Shown: positions 26,123-36,384 of the stretch, piece by piece
How the letters are laid out: every line of letters starts with the position of its first letter
How positions within the stretch are numbered: position 1 is the first letter of the stretch
Source of the DNA: Pseudomonadota bacterium
Lineage (GTDB): Bacteria; Bdellovibrionota; UBA1018; CAIMNF01
Length of the DNA: 64,000 nucleotides
Direction: 5' to 3'
Assembly: GCA_027486675.1 (NCBI GenBank)
Contig: JAIXOQ010000020.1
Location: 62,001 to 126,000, forward strand
Program-made: the position numbers and the translations under genes
The notes under the pieces: model-generated
What the model was told of the DNA's origin: nothing
Seen by the model: the letters and a program-made list of their open reading frames with translations, nothing else
Database searches by the model: none

Positions 26123-27138
26123 GAGCGTATGTTCAGCTTCGTACTTGAGGTCAGCAAGATGGATGCGAACTCTATTGATAGTGCGGTTGTCCACGGATTC
26201 AACGTAACCTTTGTTTGCCGATTCATCTATGCCCCTGAGTCGAGTGGCGGACTTAAGCCCCCCATCTAGGGTGAGGTCTATCGACTTCGCCCATGTGGGC
26301 AACCGAAATCTTGGAGAAATTCTTTTAGCCGCCAACCAGATCTGTTTCAGCCGCTTATGGTCTTCTTGCAGGGCAAGTCGTATTGCTAGATCGTTCTCAA
26401 AGCTCACTAAGTGCATACGGATGTCTTCTAAGGTCTGCGCGATACTATAGTTAAAGGGTGACAGGTCCCATGGATCCCACTTTACACCGGGCTCCATGAA
26501 GATTCTGAAGCTTGGCTTATTCGGGATATAAAGACCTAATTCCAGTTCAGGCGCCACGGCTTCGATTTTCGTGCGTGTAAAGATCGTATGATCCTGGGTC
26601 TTAAACCATCCCAGGCTGTAATGCAGATACTGCGGCAATGAATAGGGTCCATGCAACTTCGTGACCACAACGGTTCTTGTCTCGGTCGCTACCATCATGA
26701 GCGCTGTGCCCGGATCCATGAAATGAGCAACTCGAGCGAGATCCGTAGGGAGTTGCGTGGTGTAGCTGATGATCCCATGAATATCTAAGGTAGCGGCTGG
26801 CGGTTTAGAGTCCTGCAAAGTTTTGTTTGGGACATCGTGAAAAAATTGTCCCGTTACTTCGGTGATCATTTTGTTTTTGAACTTCAGGGGAGTCAGGCTG
26901 AAGGAAAGAAAACGAAGATCCCTTTTTTGTGTTTCGACTACATCTTGTTCAAGTGCGCCCTGACCCGCACCAAGATTCCAGATGGTGCTTCCGTCAGGAA
27001 GTGACGCGATTTTATCTCTGATAGCACTTGGAATCTGGGTATGGTCGATGCCCCTCGCGTCAAACCAGCCTTGCTCCTGTTTCAGCCATTGATTCCCAAT
27101 CGAAATCTGCTCGATCTCTTAGCAGATCGATGCGGCAT
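26093..27138 (-). pseudogene. SAM-methyltransferase-like gene with N-terminal frameshift
   Basis: The first in-frame start of the main frame is at 26869, but the frame stays open up to 27118 and encodes a clear motif I (IWNLGAGQGALEQD) upstream of that Met. An in-frame TAA sits at 27119-27121. In another frame an ATG at 27138 starts MPHRSAK and runs into the main frame if one A is added in the AAG run near 27120, giving MPHRSAKEIEQISIGNQW. So a 1-base deletion (or sequencing error) separates start and body. The rest has a Rossmann-like methyltransferase layout (SLTPLKFKNKMI) and a helical C-terminus. Substrate unknown. It probably once headed an operon with dusC and recO. Confidence 0.65.
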
Positions 27139-27307
27139 GGCCGTGCGGCCCCAAGAGGGCTGTTAAGAGTATAAAGAGGTGCAGCACGCGGCCGGAACTT
27201 ATCAAAAGGTGTCGGTTAACGCTAATAGTGAACTCAGTTCGTTGAATACCTCTAAAGACTGACGAAAATACTTTACTTTTGTCTTGGGGTTGGGCATTTT
27301 GCCCACT

Positions 27308-28216
27308 ATGTTTCGGACCCAGTCGCTCGCCCTATTCTTTTTGCTCGCACCAGCTGCGTGTTTTGCGGCCGGTGGTGGTGAGGGAGTGGGCAAGGTTATT
27401 CAAATCCTTCAGAGGGTGGTGGGTGGTGTGGGCGATGGCAGTCCGGTGCAGGAGGCTTCGGCCGAGTGTGTCCTGATTTCGATGGCGACCCCTGAATCAA
27501 AAGCTGCGCTGACCCTTGGGCGACGAATGCGGGATTCCATTCTCAGGGAGATGGAGATCCTTGGGATCGACCGCATTTTTACTAAGGAGCAAATTGAGTT
27601 CGCGGCGGATCAAAAAATGAGAAGTGGAGTGAGTGAAGCGGAGCGAGCCGCTGTTGTTTCAGCGAAAGACCATTTGTTGTTGGTTTTTCAGCGCGAGCCA
27701 GAAGCATTCGGGTCTCTTCTGGGGACGTTGCTGCGGGAGCACGTCAGTTTTAAATATATCGCATCGAACGAGGGTTTCATAAACTACCTTCGTATCCTTC
27801 GCGATCTGATGCGAGGCCCGCTAGAAGAACTCCGCAATACACTTTTGCACCAGCGGTCGGAAATTCTCAGATATCTCATGACGGATCAAAATGGGAATCT
27901 ACATCTGGGTAGTGAGGCCTTCTTAATCTTACTCAGGGGAGTCTGTTTGCCCGAGTTCGAGATTTTTAGCATTAATAAGGATGGTCTAGTAGATGCTTTG
28001 TACCTGCAGGGCCTTGGGCAGCACAGGTTGGAGCGATGGTCAGCAGAAGTAATTCTCTTACATTCAATGTTTATGCAGCTTCAGGAATACGGCGTGACAC
28101 AGCTGTCTGAAGACTCACTCCTAGGCAGAGGTAGATCCGTGGCAGAGTACATCTCTCGGTTAGCTGAGCAGCGTTGGCTCTTTCAACTCGAGCTCGACCG
28201 CCGTGGGTTGAAATGA
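27308..28216 (+). CDS. Exported helical protein of unknown function
   Basis: About 302 residues from ATG 27308; a TTG 24 bp upstream is less likely because the shorter form gives a good signal peptide (MFRTQSLALFFLLAPAACFA). The mature protein is almost all helix and has a cysteine soon after the leader (SAECVLIS). I see no known domain. It is divergent from the methyltransferase-like gene, with a 169-bp gap between them in which I could not identify a convincing promoter. In size and style it resembles the other exported unknowns of the window, but no real sequence similarity is visible by eye. Confidence 0.55.
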   Translation: MFRTQSLALFFLLAPAACFAAGGGEGVGKVIQILQRVVGGVGDGSPVQEASAECVLISMATPESKAALTLGRRMRDSILREMEILGIDRIFTKEQIEFAADQKMRSGVSEAERAAVVSAKDHLLLVFQREPEAFGSLLGTLLREHVSFKYIASNEGFINYLRILRDLMRGPLEELRNTLLHQRSEILRYLMTDQNGNLHLGSEAFLILLRGVCLPEFEIFSINKDGLVDALYLQGLGQHRLERWSAEVILLHSMFMQLQEYGVTQLSEDSLLGRGRSVAEYISRLAEQRWLFQLELDRRGLK

Positions 28217-28364
28217 GAACCAACTGGCTCCCGCTACGCAGATTCAAGATTTTTAAGTAAAGAGCCGCTGATAGGATGGGAGGTATAATCCCCAAAATCC
28301 CGTCCGGCCGCGGTCTGCGGGAAGCGCTGGTCTTGAGTTTGCACACTGCACAGTCAGGTTTTAC

Positions 28365-28862
28365 TTACTTCGCGATCCCGTGCTCGAGCAGATAGAAATA
28401 TTCAGAATATGGATCGCGCAAAGAACCATCTCTGAAGCGTCGCAATATTTCCTCAAAAATTTCCTTAAGCTCTGGGTCCACGATCTTCGATTGCGCGTAA
28501 GGGAAAAAATCTTCGACCTTTCGATAACCCTGTGGCAAGTACACCATGGCTTGAATCGCCGCATCGATCTTATCGAGATCGCCATCTCTAATCGCAACTT
28601 CGGTCTCGCGTTTTTCAAACTCGTACCAGGCTTGAATAATCTTTTCCTGATACGGAAGGGGTGGAGACGCAAACAAACCTAGAAGTGCGCGCTCCTCGAG
28701 AGCGTACTTCGTTTCGGGACTGATCTTGTCGTGGGGCGTGTAGTCAATGAATGGACCGTGTTCTACTAAATCATGCCACGTGAGCATAAAAGCTGCGTAC
28801 TTAGCCTTGCTTGGGTTACGCCGCGCAAAAAATATCTCGGCAGCGCGTAGCCAGGTGATCAA
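28365..28862 (-). CDS. Hypothetical protein downstream of tRNA-Phe, start uncertain
   Basis: The open frame reaches 28919, but its first 12 codons lie inside the tRNA gene. A TTG at 28862 or an ATG at about 28790 (MLTWHDLVEHG) are likelier starts; I chose TTG because the frame between the two looks coding (LRAAEIFFARRNPSKAKYAAF). The protein is acidic and helical, with clusters such as KEIFEEILRRFRDG, and has no signal peptide. Function unknown. Confidence 0.5.
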   Translation of the reverse strand: MITWLRAAEIFFARRNPSKAKYAAFMLTWHDLVEHGPFIDYTPHDKISPETKYALEERALLGLFASPPLPYQEKIIQAWYEFEKRETEVAIRDGDLDKIDAAIQAMVYLPQGYRKVEDFFPYAQSKIVDPELKEIFEEILRRFRDGSLRDPYSEYFYLLEHGIAK

Positions 28863-28884
28863 TTTTAAAACTTGAATTTGAAGA

Positions 28885-28960
28885 TGGTGCCCGGGGACGG
28901 ATTTGAACCGCCGACACACGCCTTTTCAAGGCGCTGCTCTACCGACTGAGCTACCCGGGC
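28885..28960 (-). tRNA. tRNA-Phe (anticodon GAA)
   Basis: Read on the minus strand: acceptor stem GCCCGGG/CCCGGGC, D arm GCTC...GAGC, anticodon stem GCGCC/GGCGT around loop TTGAAAA giving anticodon GAA, T arm GGCGG-TTCAAAT-CCGTC (one G-T pair). The 3' CCA is encoded. Total 76 nt. Confidence 0.97.
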
Positions 28961-29110
28961 AAGGGTAGGAAAAACTGAACTTTAAGAATTACGCGAGTCA
29001 GCCCCCGCATTCAATGACATTTCGCCCCCCGGAGACGCAAATGCGCCATTCGGTGTGCAGCGACTTTAGTTAATCCGATAGTCAATACTCGGGAAATTGC
29101 AGTTCCTCAT

Positions 29111-29138
29111 TTGACAAAGTCCGATTGCAAACCATTAT
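29111..29138 (+). promoter_or_regulatory. Sigma70-type promoter of groESL
   Basis: TTGACA (29111-29116), 16-bp spacer, CATTAT (29133-29138), about 40 bp before the groES start. I looked for a CIRCE operator (TTAGCACTC-N9-GAGTGCTAA) in 28961-29175 and found none, so HrcA control is not supported here. Confidence 0.6.
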
Positions 29139-29175
29139 GAGAGCGAACCGAAAAAACCTTAAATAAGGAGGCATT

Positions 29176-29463
29176 ATGCAAGTACGTCCGTTGCACGACC
29201 GTGTGCTGGTGAAACGCCAAATTGAAGAAGAAAAAACTAAGTCTGGGATCTACATTCCTGACTCTGCAAAAGAAAAGCCAGTTGAAGGCGAAGTGATCGC
29301 AGTAGGAACAGGTCGAGTAGGTGATGACGGCAAAGTGCGTCCGCTCGATGTTAAAAAAGGTGATCGTATTCTTTTCGGAAAATACTCCGGAACAGAAATC
29401 AAAATCGAAGGCGATGAATTCCTCATGATGCGTGAAGAAGACATCCTCGGAATCATTCAGTAA
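29176..29463 (+). CDS. groES: Co-chaperonin GroES
   Basis: 95 residues, standard length. The start [12 protein letters not shown], the mobile loop ...[17 protein letters not shown] and the end EDILGIIQ are typical. It caps the GroEL ring during folding of cytosolic proteins. A strong Shine-Dalgarno (AAGGAGG, 29164-29170) precedes it. groEL follows after 12 bp. Confidence 0.98.
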   Translation: MQVRPLHDRVLVKRQIEEEKTKSGIYIPDSAKEKPVEGEVIAVGTGRVGDDGKVRPLDVKKGDRILFGKYSGTEIKIEGDEFLMMREEDILGIIQ

Positions 29464-31125
<1,662 letters not shown>

Positions 31126-31158
31126 GTCCTGGCCCCTAAAGCCAAATAGACCTTAAAG

Positions 31159-31194
31159 ACCCCCGGGTTGCGTGATCGCAGCTCGGGGGTTTTT
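31159..31194 (+). terminator. Intrinsic terminator of groESL
   Basis: ACCCCCGGG (31159-31167) pairs with CTCGGGGGT (31182-31190) with one G-T pair, followed by TTTTG. It lies 34 bp after the groEL stop. Confidence 0.85.
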
Positions 31195-31213
31195 GTTTGG
31201 GGTGGTTTTGGAA

Positions 31214-32353
31214 TCAATCCCCAACAAAAAACGGGCACATCTTGTCTATATTTGGCCGACGGCTGTAGCTCATCAGCAGATCCTCAATAAAATCTTCGAA
31301 CCGATAATTTAAAATTCGATTCTTCACGAATAGAAAATCAAAACTTCCGTGAATGCTCTCAGGGTCACCGCTCGACCAGTTATGATTGAATGTGAAGGTC
31401 TGTCCATCTTGAGCTCTCACGACTAATGTGAGTAAGTTAATCTCTTGGATGATCCCCTCAACGGTGATGGGTTCCCCAACTTGCGGTAAGAATCGTAGCC
31501 GGACAGTTCGACCTAGGTCTTGTTCCTGGCCTGGGTAGATTTGACTACTTTCACTTTGAAACTGCGCATCACGCGGCTTGAAGTCCTCATTGAAAAGATC
31601 ATGCACATTCCAACCGCGCTTCTCGGCTGCGCGAAGAGGTAGATCTTGGAGATAAGAAATGTATGAATCCGTCCATGCATCCATTTCAATCCTCGGGTTA
31701 AAAGTGGAAATATGCTTGGCCAGCATCAAAAGTTGCGGAGTGTGCAAGGACCTCATGAATCCTTCGTACTTAGGAAAAGCTCTTTGTATCTTCCGCAGAT
31801 TCCTAAAAGCGAAATATAAATCATCCGTTGTAGCCCCCATCTGTTTCCAAAGAAACCTCATGGACCGATGCAGGGACTGCGAAATATCCCCAACTTGCGG
31901 AGGGATCAGGGTGTCGATGAACAGGATCCAGTCTGTGGTCGTGAAGCGCTGAATGCCATCAATGTAGCGGGTGAACTGAGCCTCTAAGTAGAGATCAGAT
32001 TCAAGGCTGAATATTCCTTCAAGGCCCTCCACCAGAGCGCGAGCAACCTGGTATGCTAAGTCTTCGGCATCCAGGCCGCCTGTTGCGGCAATCGCCGGAA
32101 TTAAGTGACGCAGCACTTCATGAAAGACCTCAGGATGTTTTTCGAAAGTCGGAAAAGGTCCCTTACGGCCGTCAATCAGGTGAAGCTCGTGATCCAGGGC
32201 CTCGATCAAGGCAAAGAGTACTTTGTCGTCGAGCAGCTCATCGTTACAAATGAGTGGAAACTTCTCGCAGAATTCATAAGGGTCCATTGCCCGGGCATAG
32301 GGCGATGCGAAGATGGGTCCGAGGCTCATGAGTAGCAATAAAAATAGTTTCAC
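31214..32353 (-). CDS. Exported protein of unknown function
   Basis: 379 residues with signal peptide MKLFLLLLMSLGPIFASPYARA. Two cysteines follow closely (FCEKFPLIC). The first 250 residues are helical. Residues about 290-340 (TVRLRFLPQVGEPITVEGIIQEINLLTLVVRAQDGQTFTF) look like a small beta-barrel domain, perhaps SH3- or OB-like. It is convergent with groEL. No family recognised. Confidence 0.55.
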   Translation of the reverse strand: MKLFLLLLMSLGPIFASPYARAMDPYEFCEKFPLICNDELLDDKVLFALIEALDHELHLIDGRKGPFPTFEKHPEVFHEVLRHLIPAIAATGGLDAEDLAYQVARALVEGLEGIFSLESDLYLEAQFTRYIDGIQRFTTTDWILFIDTLIPPQVGDISQSLHRSMRFLWKQMGATTDDLYFAFRNLRKIQRAFPKYEGFMRSLHTPQLLMLAKHISTFNPRIEMDAWTDSYISYLQDLPLRAAEKRGWNVHDLFNEDFKPRDAQFQSESSQIYPGQEQDLGRTVRLRFLPQVGEPITVEGIIQEINLLTLVVRAQDGQTFTFNHNWSSGDPESIHGSFDFLFVKNRILNYRFEDFIEDLLMSYSRRPNIDKMCPFFVGD

Positions 32354-32367
32354 GCCTGTGCGTCAGG

Positions 32368-32796
32368 CTAGTCAGTTGTGATGGTATCTTCAAGCTCATT
32401 CTTGTCAGAGGCCAAACGGGGGAAGTGCTTGGAGAGCTCCTGGCCCACTGCAGCGATCGCGGCTGTTAGGGCGGGCACCACTCCCTGTCCTTTGATACCA
32501 TTCAAAAACCCTTCTGCTAATGCATCCCAGAAGCTTTGGCCGACCTTTTCATGAATGGCCGTATCCCCGTAAAAAGCGAATTTTTTCTGATGCAGGTGCA
32601 CATAAAGCAGCACGCCATTGTGGAGATCGGTCTGATCCATCTTGAGTTTTACAAAGATCTTTTTGGCCTCGCGCATCGGATCACCTGCAAATGCATTGCG
32701 CGACAGATGAACGCGGATCTCACCTGAAGTGCCGAGTTCGGCTGCTCGAATCGCCTCTAAAACAGCCTCTTCCAGGCCTAAAATTTTACCAGCCAC
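32368..32796 (-). CDS. TPM-domain protein, second of a pair
   Basis: 142 residues from GTG 32796, which overlaps the end of the preceding TPM gene; GGAGG stands 8 bp before it inside that gene. The longer frame to 32889 only reads the Gly-rich tail of the neighbour in another frame. The sequence LEEAVLEAIRAAELGTSGEIRVHLS...NGVLLYVHLHQKKFAFYGDTAIHEKVG is a TPM (TLP18.3/Psb32/MOLO-1) domain with no signal peptide. The role of bacterial TPM proteins is poorly known; they commonly travel with LemA. Confidence 0.75.
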   Translation of the reverse strand: MAGKILGLEEAVLEAIRAAELGTSGEIRVHLSRNAFAGDPMREAKKIFVKLKMDQTDLHNGVLLYVHLHQKKFAFYGDTAIHEKVGQSFWDALAEGFLNGIKGQGVVPALTAAIAAVGQELSKHFPRLASDKNELEDTITTD

Positions 32797-33532
32797 CTGA
32801 TGATCCTCCGCCGCCACTACGACCACCGCCGCCCCCAAAACCACCGAAACCGCCACCGCCGCCGAATCCTCCGCCGATGAAAGGTCCACCCACTCCGCTA
32901 CGTCGCCCGCCGATGCTGGTGCCGCTCAACCCACCCACGAAGCGGATCAGTAAAAACATCATTACCAAAATCCCAATCAGGATCGTGCGGGGGAGAGATC
33001 TTTTTTTAGGTCCAAAAGCGCTGAGCTTTGCAGCATCTGCGGCTGGATCCACATTGATCCATGCACGCAACTGTTTCGCCGACAGCATGAGGCCTTCAGC
33101 GATGCGGCCCTCTTTGATCTTAGGTGCAAGGATCTCGCGGATCACGCTCGATGCACGGAGATCCGTGATCCAGGGCTCAAGACCATAGCCTACTTCGATG
33201 CGGATCTTTCGGTCGGCCTGGAAGATGGCGACGATCACGCCATTGTCTTTGCCTTTTTGCCCGGGTTTCCATTCTTGAAATACGCGGACTGTGAAATCAA
33301 CCAGATCCTCGTTTTCTAGACCCTTAAAAATCGCAAATACGATTTGATTGCCGCGCTCCTGGTCTTCCTGGGCAAGCATGGATGAGAGCTGCGCTTTTTC
33401 AGATGAACTCAGTAAGCCCGGTTCATCGAGGACGTAATCTTTCGGCGCTGGGGGGATCGCGCGCGCAAAAGAAAATGCGGGGCTCAGGCTGAGGGCGGCA
33501 ATTGCAAGGAAAAGGCCTAGTCTGTTACGCAA
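32786..33532 (-). CDS. YgcG-like TPM-domain membrane protein
   Basis: 248 residues: signal peptide (to about residue 24), TPM domain (about 30-160, with DEPGLLSSSEKAQL and NGVIVAIFQADRKIRIEVGYGLE), one membrane segment (TILIGILVMMFLLIRFVGGL), and a C-terminal tail of Gly/Phe/Ser repeats ending GGW. This is the usual layout of YgcG-type proteins: periplasmic TPM domain, single anchor and glycine-rich tail. It follows lemA by 3 bp and overlaps the next TPM gene by 11 bp, so the three form one operon. Confidence 0.85.
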   Translation of the reverse strand: MRNRLGLFLAIAALSLSPAFSFARAIPPAPKDYVLDEPGLLSSSEKAQLSSMLAQEDQERGNQIVFAIFKGLENEDLVDFTVRVFQEWKPGQKGKDNGVIVAIFQADRKIRIEVGYGLEPWITDLRASSVIREILAPKIKEGRIAEGLMLSAKQLRAWINVDPAADAAKLSAFGPKKRSLPRTILIGILVMMFLLIRFVGGLSGTSIGGRRSGVGGPFIGGGFGGGGGFGGFGGGGGRSGGGGSSGGW

Positions 33533-33535
33533 AAC

Positions 33536-34114
33536 CTAAAACTCTACTTTAGGAGCGGTTTCAGTGCCTGGAGCGGATTGGAAATACTCCCGGGTCTTTA
33601 AGCCCTTCATCCCAGCGATGAAGCTGGTTGGGAACTGGCGGATCTGGGTGTTTAACTTTTGTGCGGCTTCATTAAAGCGCATACGTTCCACAGAGATTCT
33701 GTTTTCCGTTCCTTCAAGAGTGTTTTGAAGGTTCACAAAACTTTCGCTCGCCTTAAGGTCAGGATATTTTTCAGCAACGACCAACAGCCGTGAGAGCGAT
33801 GAAGAGAGCTGATCCTGTGCTTTTTCAAAGTTTCTGATGTCGCCTGGGTTATTGACTTTGATTTGTCCTACTTGGCTCCTTGCTTCTGTCACCGCTTGAA
33901 GAACGCTTGCTTCATGTTTTGCGTAACCTTTCACGGCGCTCACAAAGTTCGGGATCAAGTCCGCCCGACGTTGGTAAGTATTTTCTACCTGTGCCCAGGC
34001 AGTGGTCACCGATTCATCTAAGGCAACGAGGCTGTTACCTGCAGAAACAAAATACAAAACACAGAGAAGTAAAATTCCGCCGATGGCAGCGAATGGAATC
34101 AAGGCTTTGTTCAT
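33536..34114 (-). CDS. lemA: LemA-family protein
   Basis: 192 residues. An N-terminal membrane segment (ALIPFAAIGGILLLCVLYFVSA) is followed by NSLVALDESVTTAWAQVENTYQRRADLIPNFVSAVKGYAKHE, the hallmark of LemA, and a long helical body. LemA proteins are membrane-anchored helix bundles that occur with TPM proteins; their biochemical role is not settled. Confidence 0.93.
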   Translation of the reverse strand: MNKALIPFAAIGGILLLCVLYFVSAGNSLVALDESVTTAWAQVENTYQRRADLIPNFVSAVKGYAKHEASVLQAVTEARSQVGQIKVNNPGDIRNFEKAQDQLSSSLSRLLVVAEKYPDLKASESFVNLQNTLEGTENRISVERMRFNEAAQKLNTQIRQFPTSFIAGMKGLKTREYFQSAPGTETAPKVEF

Positions 34115-34134
34115 GAGCCTGATTATACAGCAAT

Positions 34135-35010
34135 TTAGGAGCTGAGTAATTCCCGAAGATCAGACTGACTCAGTGTGTAGGATTCCGCACAGAAGTCGCA
34201 GGTGACCTCAGCCTTGCCTTCTTCAATCATCTCTTCGATATCCTTGTTCCCAATCAACGAAATGGACCGCTTCACTCGCTCAATCGAGCAGCTGCAGCGA
34301 AATGAGATCGGAGTTTGCTCTAAAATTGAAAAGGACTGGTTCTGAAGTAAGTAGGCCAACAGCGATGTCGGTGTTTCCCGTTCCGTTGTGCTGCCGATGT
34401 GTTTTCCGAGCCGTTTGAGCTGGTTCTCTATGAATTCAAGGTCAGCATCTGTTGCGCCGGGCAAAGCCTGCACCAAGACGCCTTCAGCGTGGGTCACAAC
34501 GCCTTGATCCGCCTGAACGAAAATCCCCACGGCCGTGGGCACTTGTTCGCTTTGCACCCAGTAGAAGGTCAGATCTTTCCCTAGATATCCGGTTAAGATC
34601 GGCACCGTCCCAATGTAGGGTTGTTTCTCATCCTGTTTGGTCCGCAGCACAGAAAGTAAGCCGGTGCCCCAAGGGCCAATCTCTGGCGGGATCACGCGTT
34701 CGGCCGGTTCACGAGGAACAACGTACCCGCGAATATCACCGTTTGCATTCGCATCGATGACACTCTGTTTGATCCAGCCCGATCCTTGGATGTTTAAATT
34801 AATCTTTTCTTCGCCCTTGCAGTAAGAAGCCAGAAGAAGTGCGCCCACCACACACTCAGATAATGCGTGCTGACCATCCCCTGTCAGTTTGTGGCGATCA
34901 CTTAAAATATTGGATGCTTCAATGGCAGACACCGCCACCGCACGGATCGTCCCGTTTGAAGAAATACACTTAGTCCACTGGTCTGCTTTGGTAGTTACTG
35001 TAATCGACAT
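34135..35010 (-). CDS. hslO: Redox-regulated chaperone Hsp33
   Basis: 291 residues, usual length. The C-terminal zinc switch has CSC...CDFC (residues about 236-272) as expected for Hsp33 (CxC and CxxC). The N-terminal body (IRAVAVSAIEASNILSDRH..., LLASYCKGEEKINLNIQGSG) fits the family. It becomes an unfolding-protein holdase when oxidised. Same strand as, and upstream of, the LemA/TPM genes (20 bp), possibly in the same transcript. Confidence 0.95.
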   Translation of the reverse strand: MSITVTTKADQWTKCISSNGTIRAVAVSAIEASNILSDRHKLTGDGQHALSECVVGALLLASYCKGEEKINLNIQGSGWIKQSVIDANANGDIRGYVVPREPAERVIPPEIGPWGTGLLSVLRTKQDEKQPYIGTVPILTGYLGKDLTFYWVQSEQVPTAVGIFVQADQGVVTHAEGVLVQALPGATDADLEFIENQLKRLGKHIGSTTERETPTSLLAYLLQNQSFSILEQTPISFRCSCSIERVKRSISLIGNKDIEEMIEEGKAEVTCDFCAESYTLSQSDLRELLSS

Positions 35011-35022
35011 CGAGCGGCTAGT

Positions 35023-35709
35023 TTAGAAGCTCGCTCCCGCATGGATCAAGAAGGAGACGAAGGCGCCCCCAATGTTTCTCATATTTCCGTCTGAAGCTAC
35101 ACGGGTCGTATTGAACATGTTGCTGTAGGTGAGACGGGTGCCGAAGAATACCCGGTCAGAAAGAACCAAATCGATCCCAGTGCCTAGATTGAGACCAAAA
35201 AGCAGCCCGCTCGTCTCTACGTTTGAGACCGTGGTGCTGGGGCGGAAGAAGCCCAAGCCAAAGGCTGCATAGGGAATCAGTTGATCAAAGAAGATTAGGT
35301 TCGTGCGCACACCTGGAATCACGGACAGCAAGGATAGATTGTTTTGGCCGCGGCTATGAGAGCTGTAACCCAGGGAGGTTTCAAAGGCGAACAAGTCGCT
35401 CACGCCGTAGGAATACTGCGCCTGAGTCCCGAGTGCGTCGTCGAATTGATCTGCCAAGCTGCCCGCTAAGAAAACCTGGCCCACGCTGACTGCGGCATTG
35501 TGACTGCCTGGTGAGAACGGCATCTTCGCCGTGCGACTTTCTAGAAGTCCAGTTTGAGTGGGTGCCGATCGAGTGAAGCCGATCGATTCGGATACAGAGT
35601 TGGAAGGTGCCTTACGGCTGTAATAAGACGACTGAGCACTAGCAACAGAAGCTGCGGTCAGTGCAATTAAAGCTAGGATTGTATTTCGTGCAAACGTCAT
35701 CTGATTCAT
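35023..35709 (-). CDS. Outer-membrane beta-barrel protein
   Basis: 228 residues from ATG 35709, which has GGAGG 5 bp upstream; this decides between three close Met codons. The signal peptide ends at ASAQ. The mature part shows repeated amphipathic strands with glycine/aromatic turns (QYSYGVSDLFAFETSLGYSSHSRGQNN, LIPYAAFGLGFFRPSTT, GTGIDLVLSDRVFFGTRLTYSNMF) and ends in ASF, an aromatic C-terminal residue typical of BAM substrates. It resembles the OmpW/OprF-like 8-strand barrel group, without a specific match. Confidence 0.75.
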   Translation of the reverse strand: MNQMTFARNTILALIALTAASVASAQSSYYSRKAPSNSVSESIGFTRSAPTQTGLLESRTAKMPFSPGSHNAAVSVGQVFLAGSLADQFDDALGTQAQYSYGVSDLFAFETSLGYSSHSRGQNNLSLLSVIPGVRTNLIFFDQLIPYAAFGLGFFRPSTTVSNVETSGLLFGLNLGTGIDLVLSDRVFFGTRLTYSNMFNTTRVASDGNMRNIGGAFVSFLIHAGASF

Positions 35710-35763
35710 CTGGACCTCCATGTCGCTAACTCAATTTAGGATATGCCTAGGGTCCTTTTAGCG

Positions 35764-35806
35764 CAAAAAAGTGCGGCGTTTAAGCCCGTCAAGGCTTTAA
35801 CGCCGC
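35764..35806 (-). terminator. Intrinsic terminator downstream of the PhaR-like gene
   Basis: On the minus strand GCGGCGTTAAAGCC pairs with GGCTTAAACGCCGC (one mismatch) around a 6-base loop, followed by ACTTTTTT. It lies about 36 bp after the PhaR-like stop and ahead of the barrel gene. Confidence 0.85.
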
Positions 35807-35842
35807 CGTAAGAGTCAGGGTCAATTGTTAAGAGCTTAAAGA

Positions 35843-36196
35843 TTAGTTCGTAGGTGCTGCGTTTGCATCCGCTGCATTGATAGCAGGGGCGGCGGCATCC
35901 GCATTGGTCTCAGGAATATTTCCTGTGATATACCCAGAGAACGACCCATCCCCATTACGAATGATCGTTTTCAGAAGATCCACGGATGGTTGGGTCTTCG
36001 CCTTGCGTTCGCTCTCGTAGAGGAGCTGCGTCAAGGTCGATGCTGTGATGTCATTCTTGGTTTTATTGTCGATCACTCGGATATCATCGCCATTTTTGAT
36101 CATGCGCGCGATCTCATCGAGTGTGACGTAACTCGACTCCTGTGTGTCGTAGAGCTTCCGATTCTGGTACCGCTTAATGACTTTCTCTTCTTTCAT
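35843..36196 (-). CDS. PhaR-like polyhydroxyalkanoate accumulation regulator
   Basis: 117 residues from ATG 36196, preceded by AAGGAGGGG; a longer frame to 36241 is not supported. KRYQNRKLYDT...YVTLDEIARMIKNGDDIRVIDNKTKNDITASTLTQLL is the PHB_acc_N DNA-binding domain of PhaR. The PHB_acc C-terminal part is replaced by a short, Ala/Asn-rich tail. PhaR represses phasin and polymer genes in PHA producers; no PHA synthase is in the window, so the target here may differ. Confidence 0.85.
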   Translation of the reverse strand: MKEEKVIKRYQNRKLYDTQESSYVTLDEIARMIKNGDDIRVIDNKTKNDITASTLTQLLYESERKAKTQPSVDLLKTIIRNGDGSFSGYITGNIPETNADAAAPAINAADANAAPTN

Positions 36197-36384
36197 TGAT
36201 CCCCTCCTTGGTTCAACTCCTACGCCAGCCTGAAGCGTCAAATCCGTGACGCAAACATGCTTTTGGCACGGCGCAATAAAGGCCGCCTCTCAGAATTAAC
36301 AATTGTCATCATTTAAGTCAACGGGTGACTCAACTCTTTCCGCAGAAAGTCGAAGAGACAGAGGTAAAGGGGCGTAACTCACCC

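Noticed and set aside
28863-28919. N-terminal extension of the hypothetical gene at 28365 into the tRNA
   Set aside because: The extra codons read through the tRNA-Phe T arm and anticodon side; a later start is more plausible.
28961-29175. CIRCE operator for groESL
   Set aside because: No TTAGCACTC or GAGTGCTAA inverted repeat is found upstream.
32797-32889. Extended start of the second TPM gene (Ala/Val-rich N-terminus)
   Set aside because: These codons are the glycine-rich tail of the neighbouring gene in another frame; GTG 32796 with GGAGG upstream fits better.
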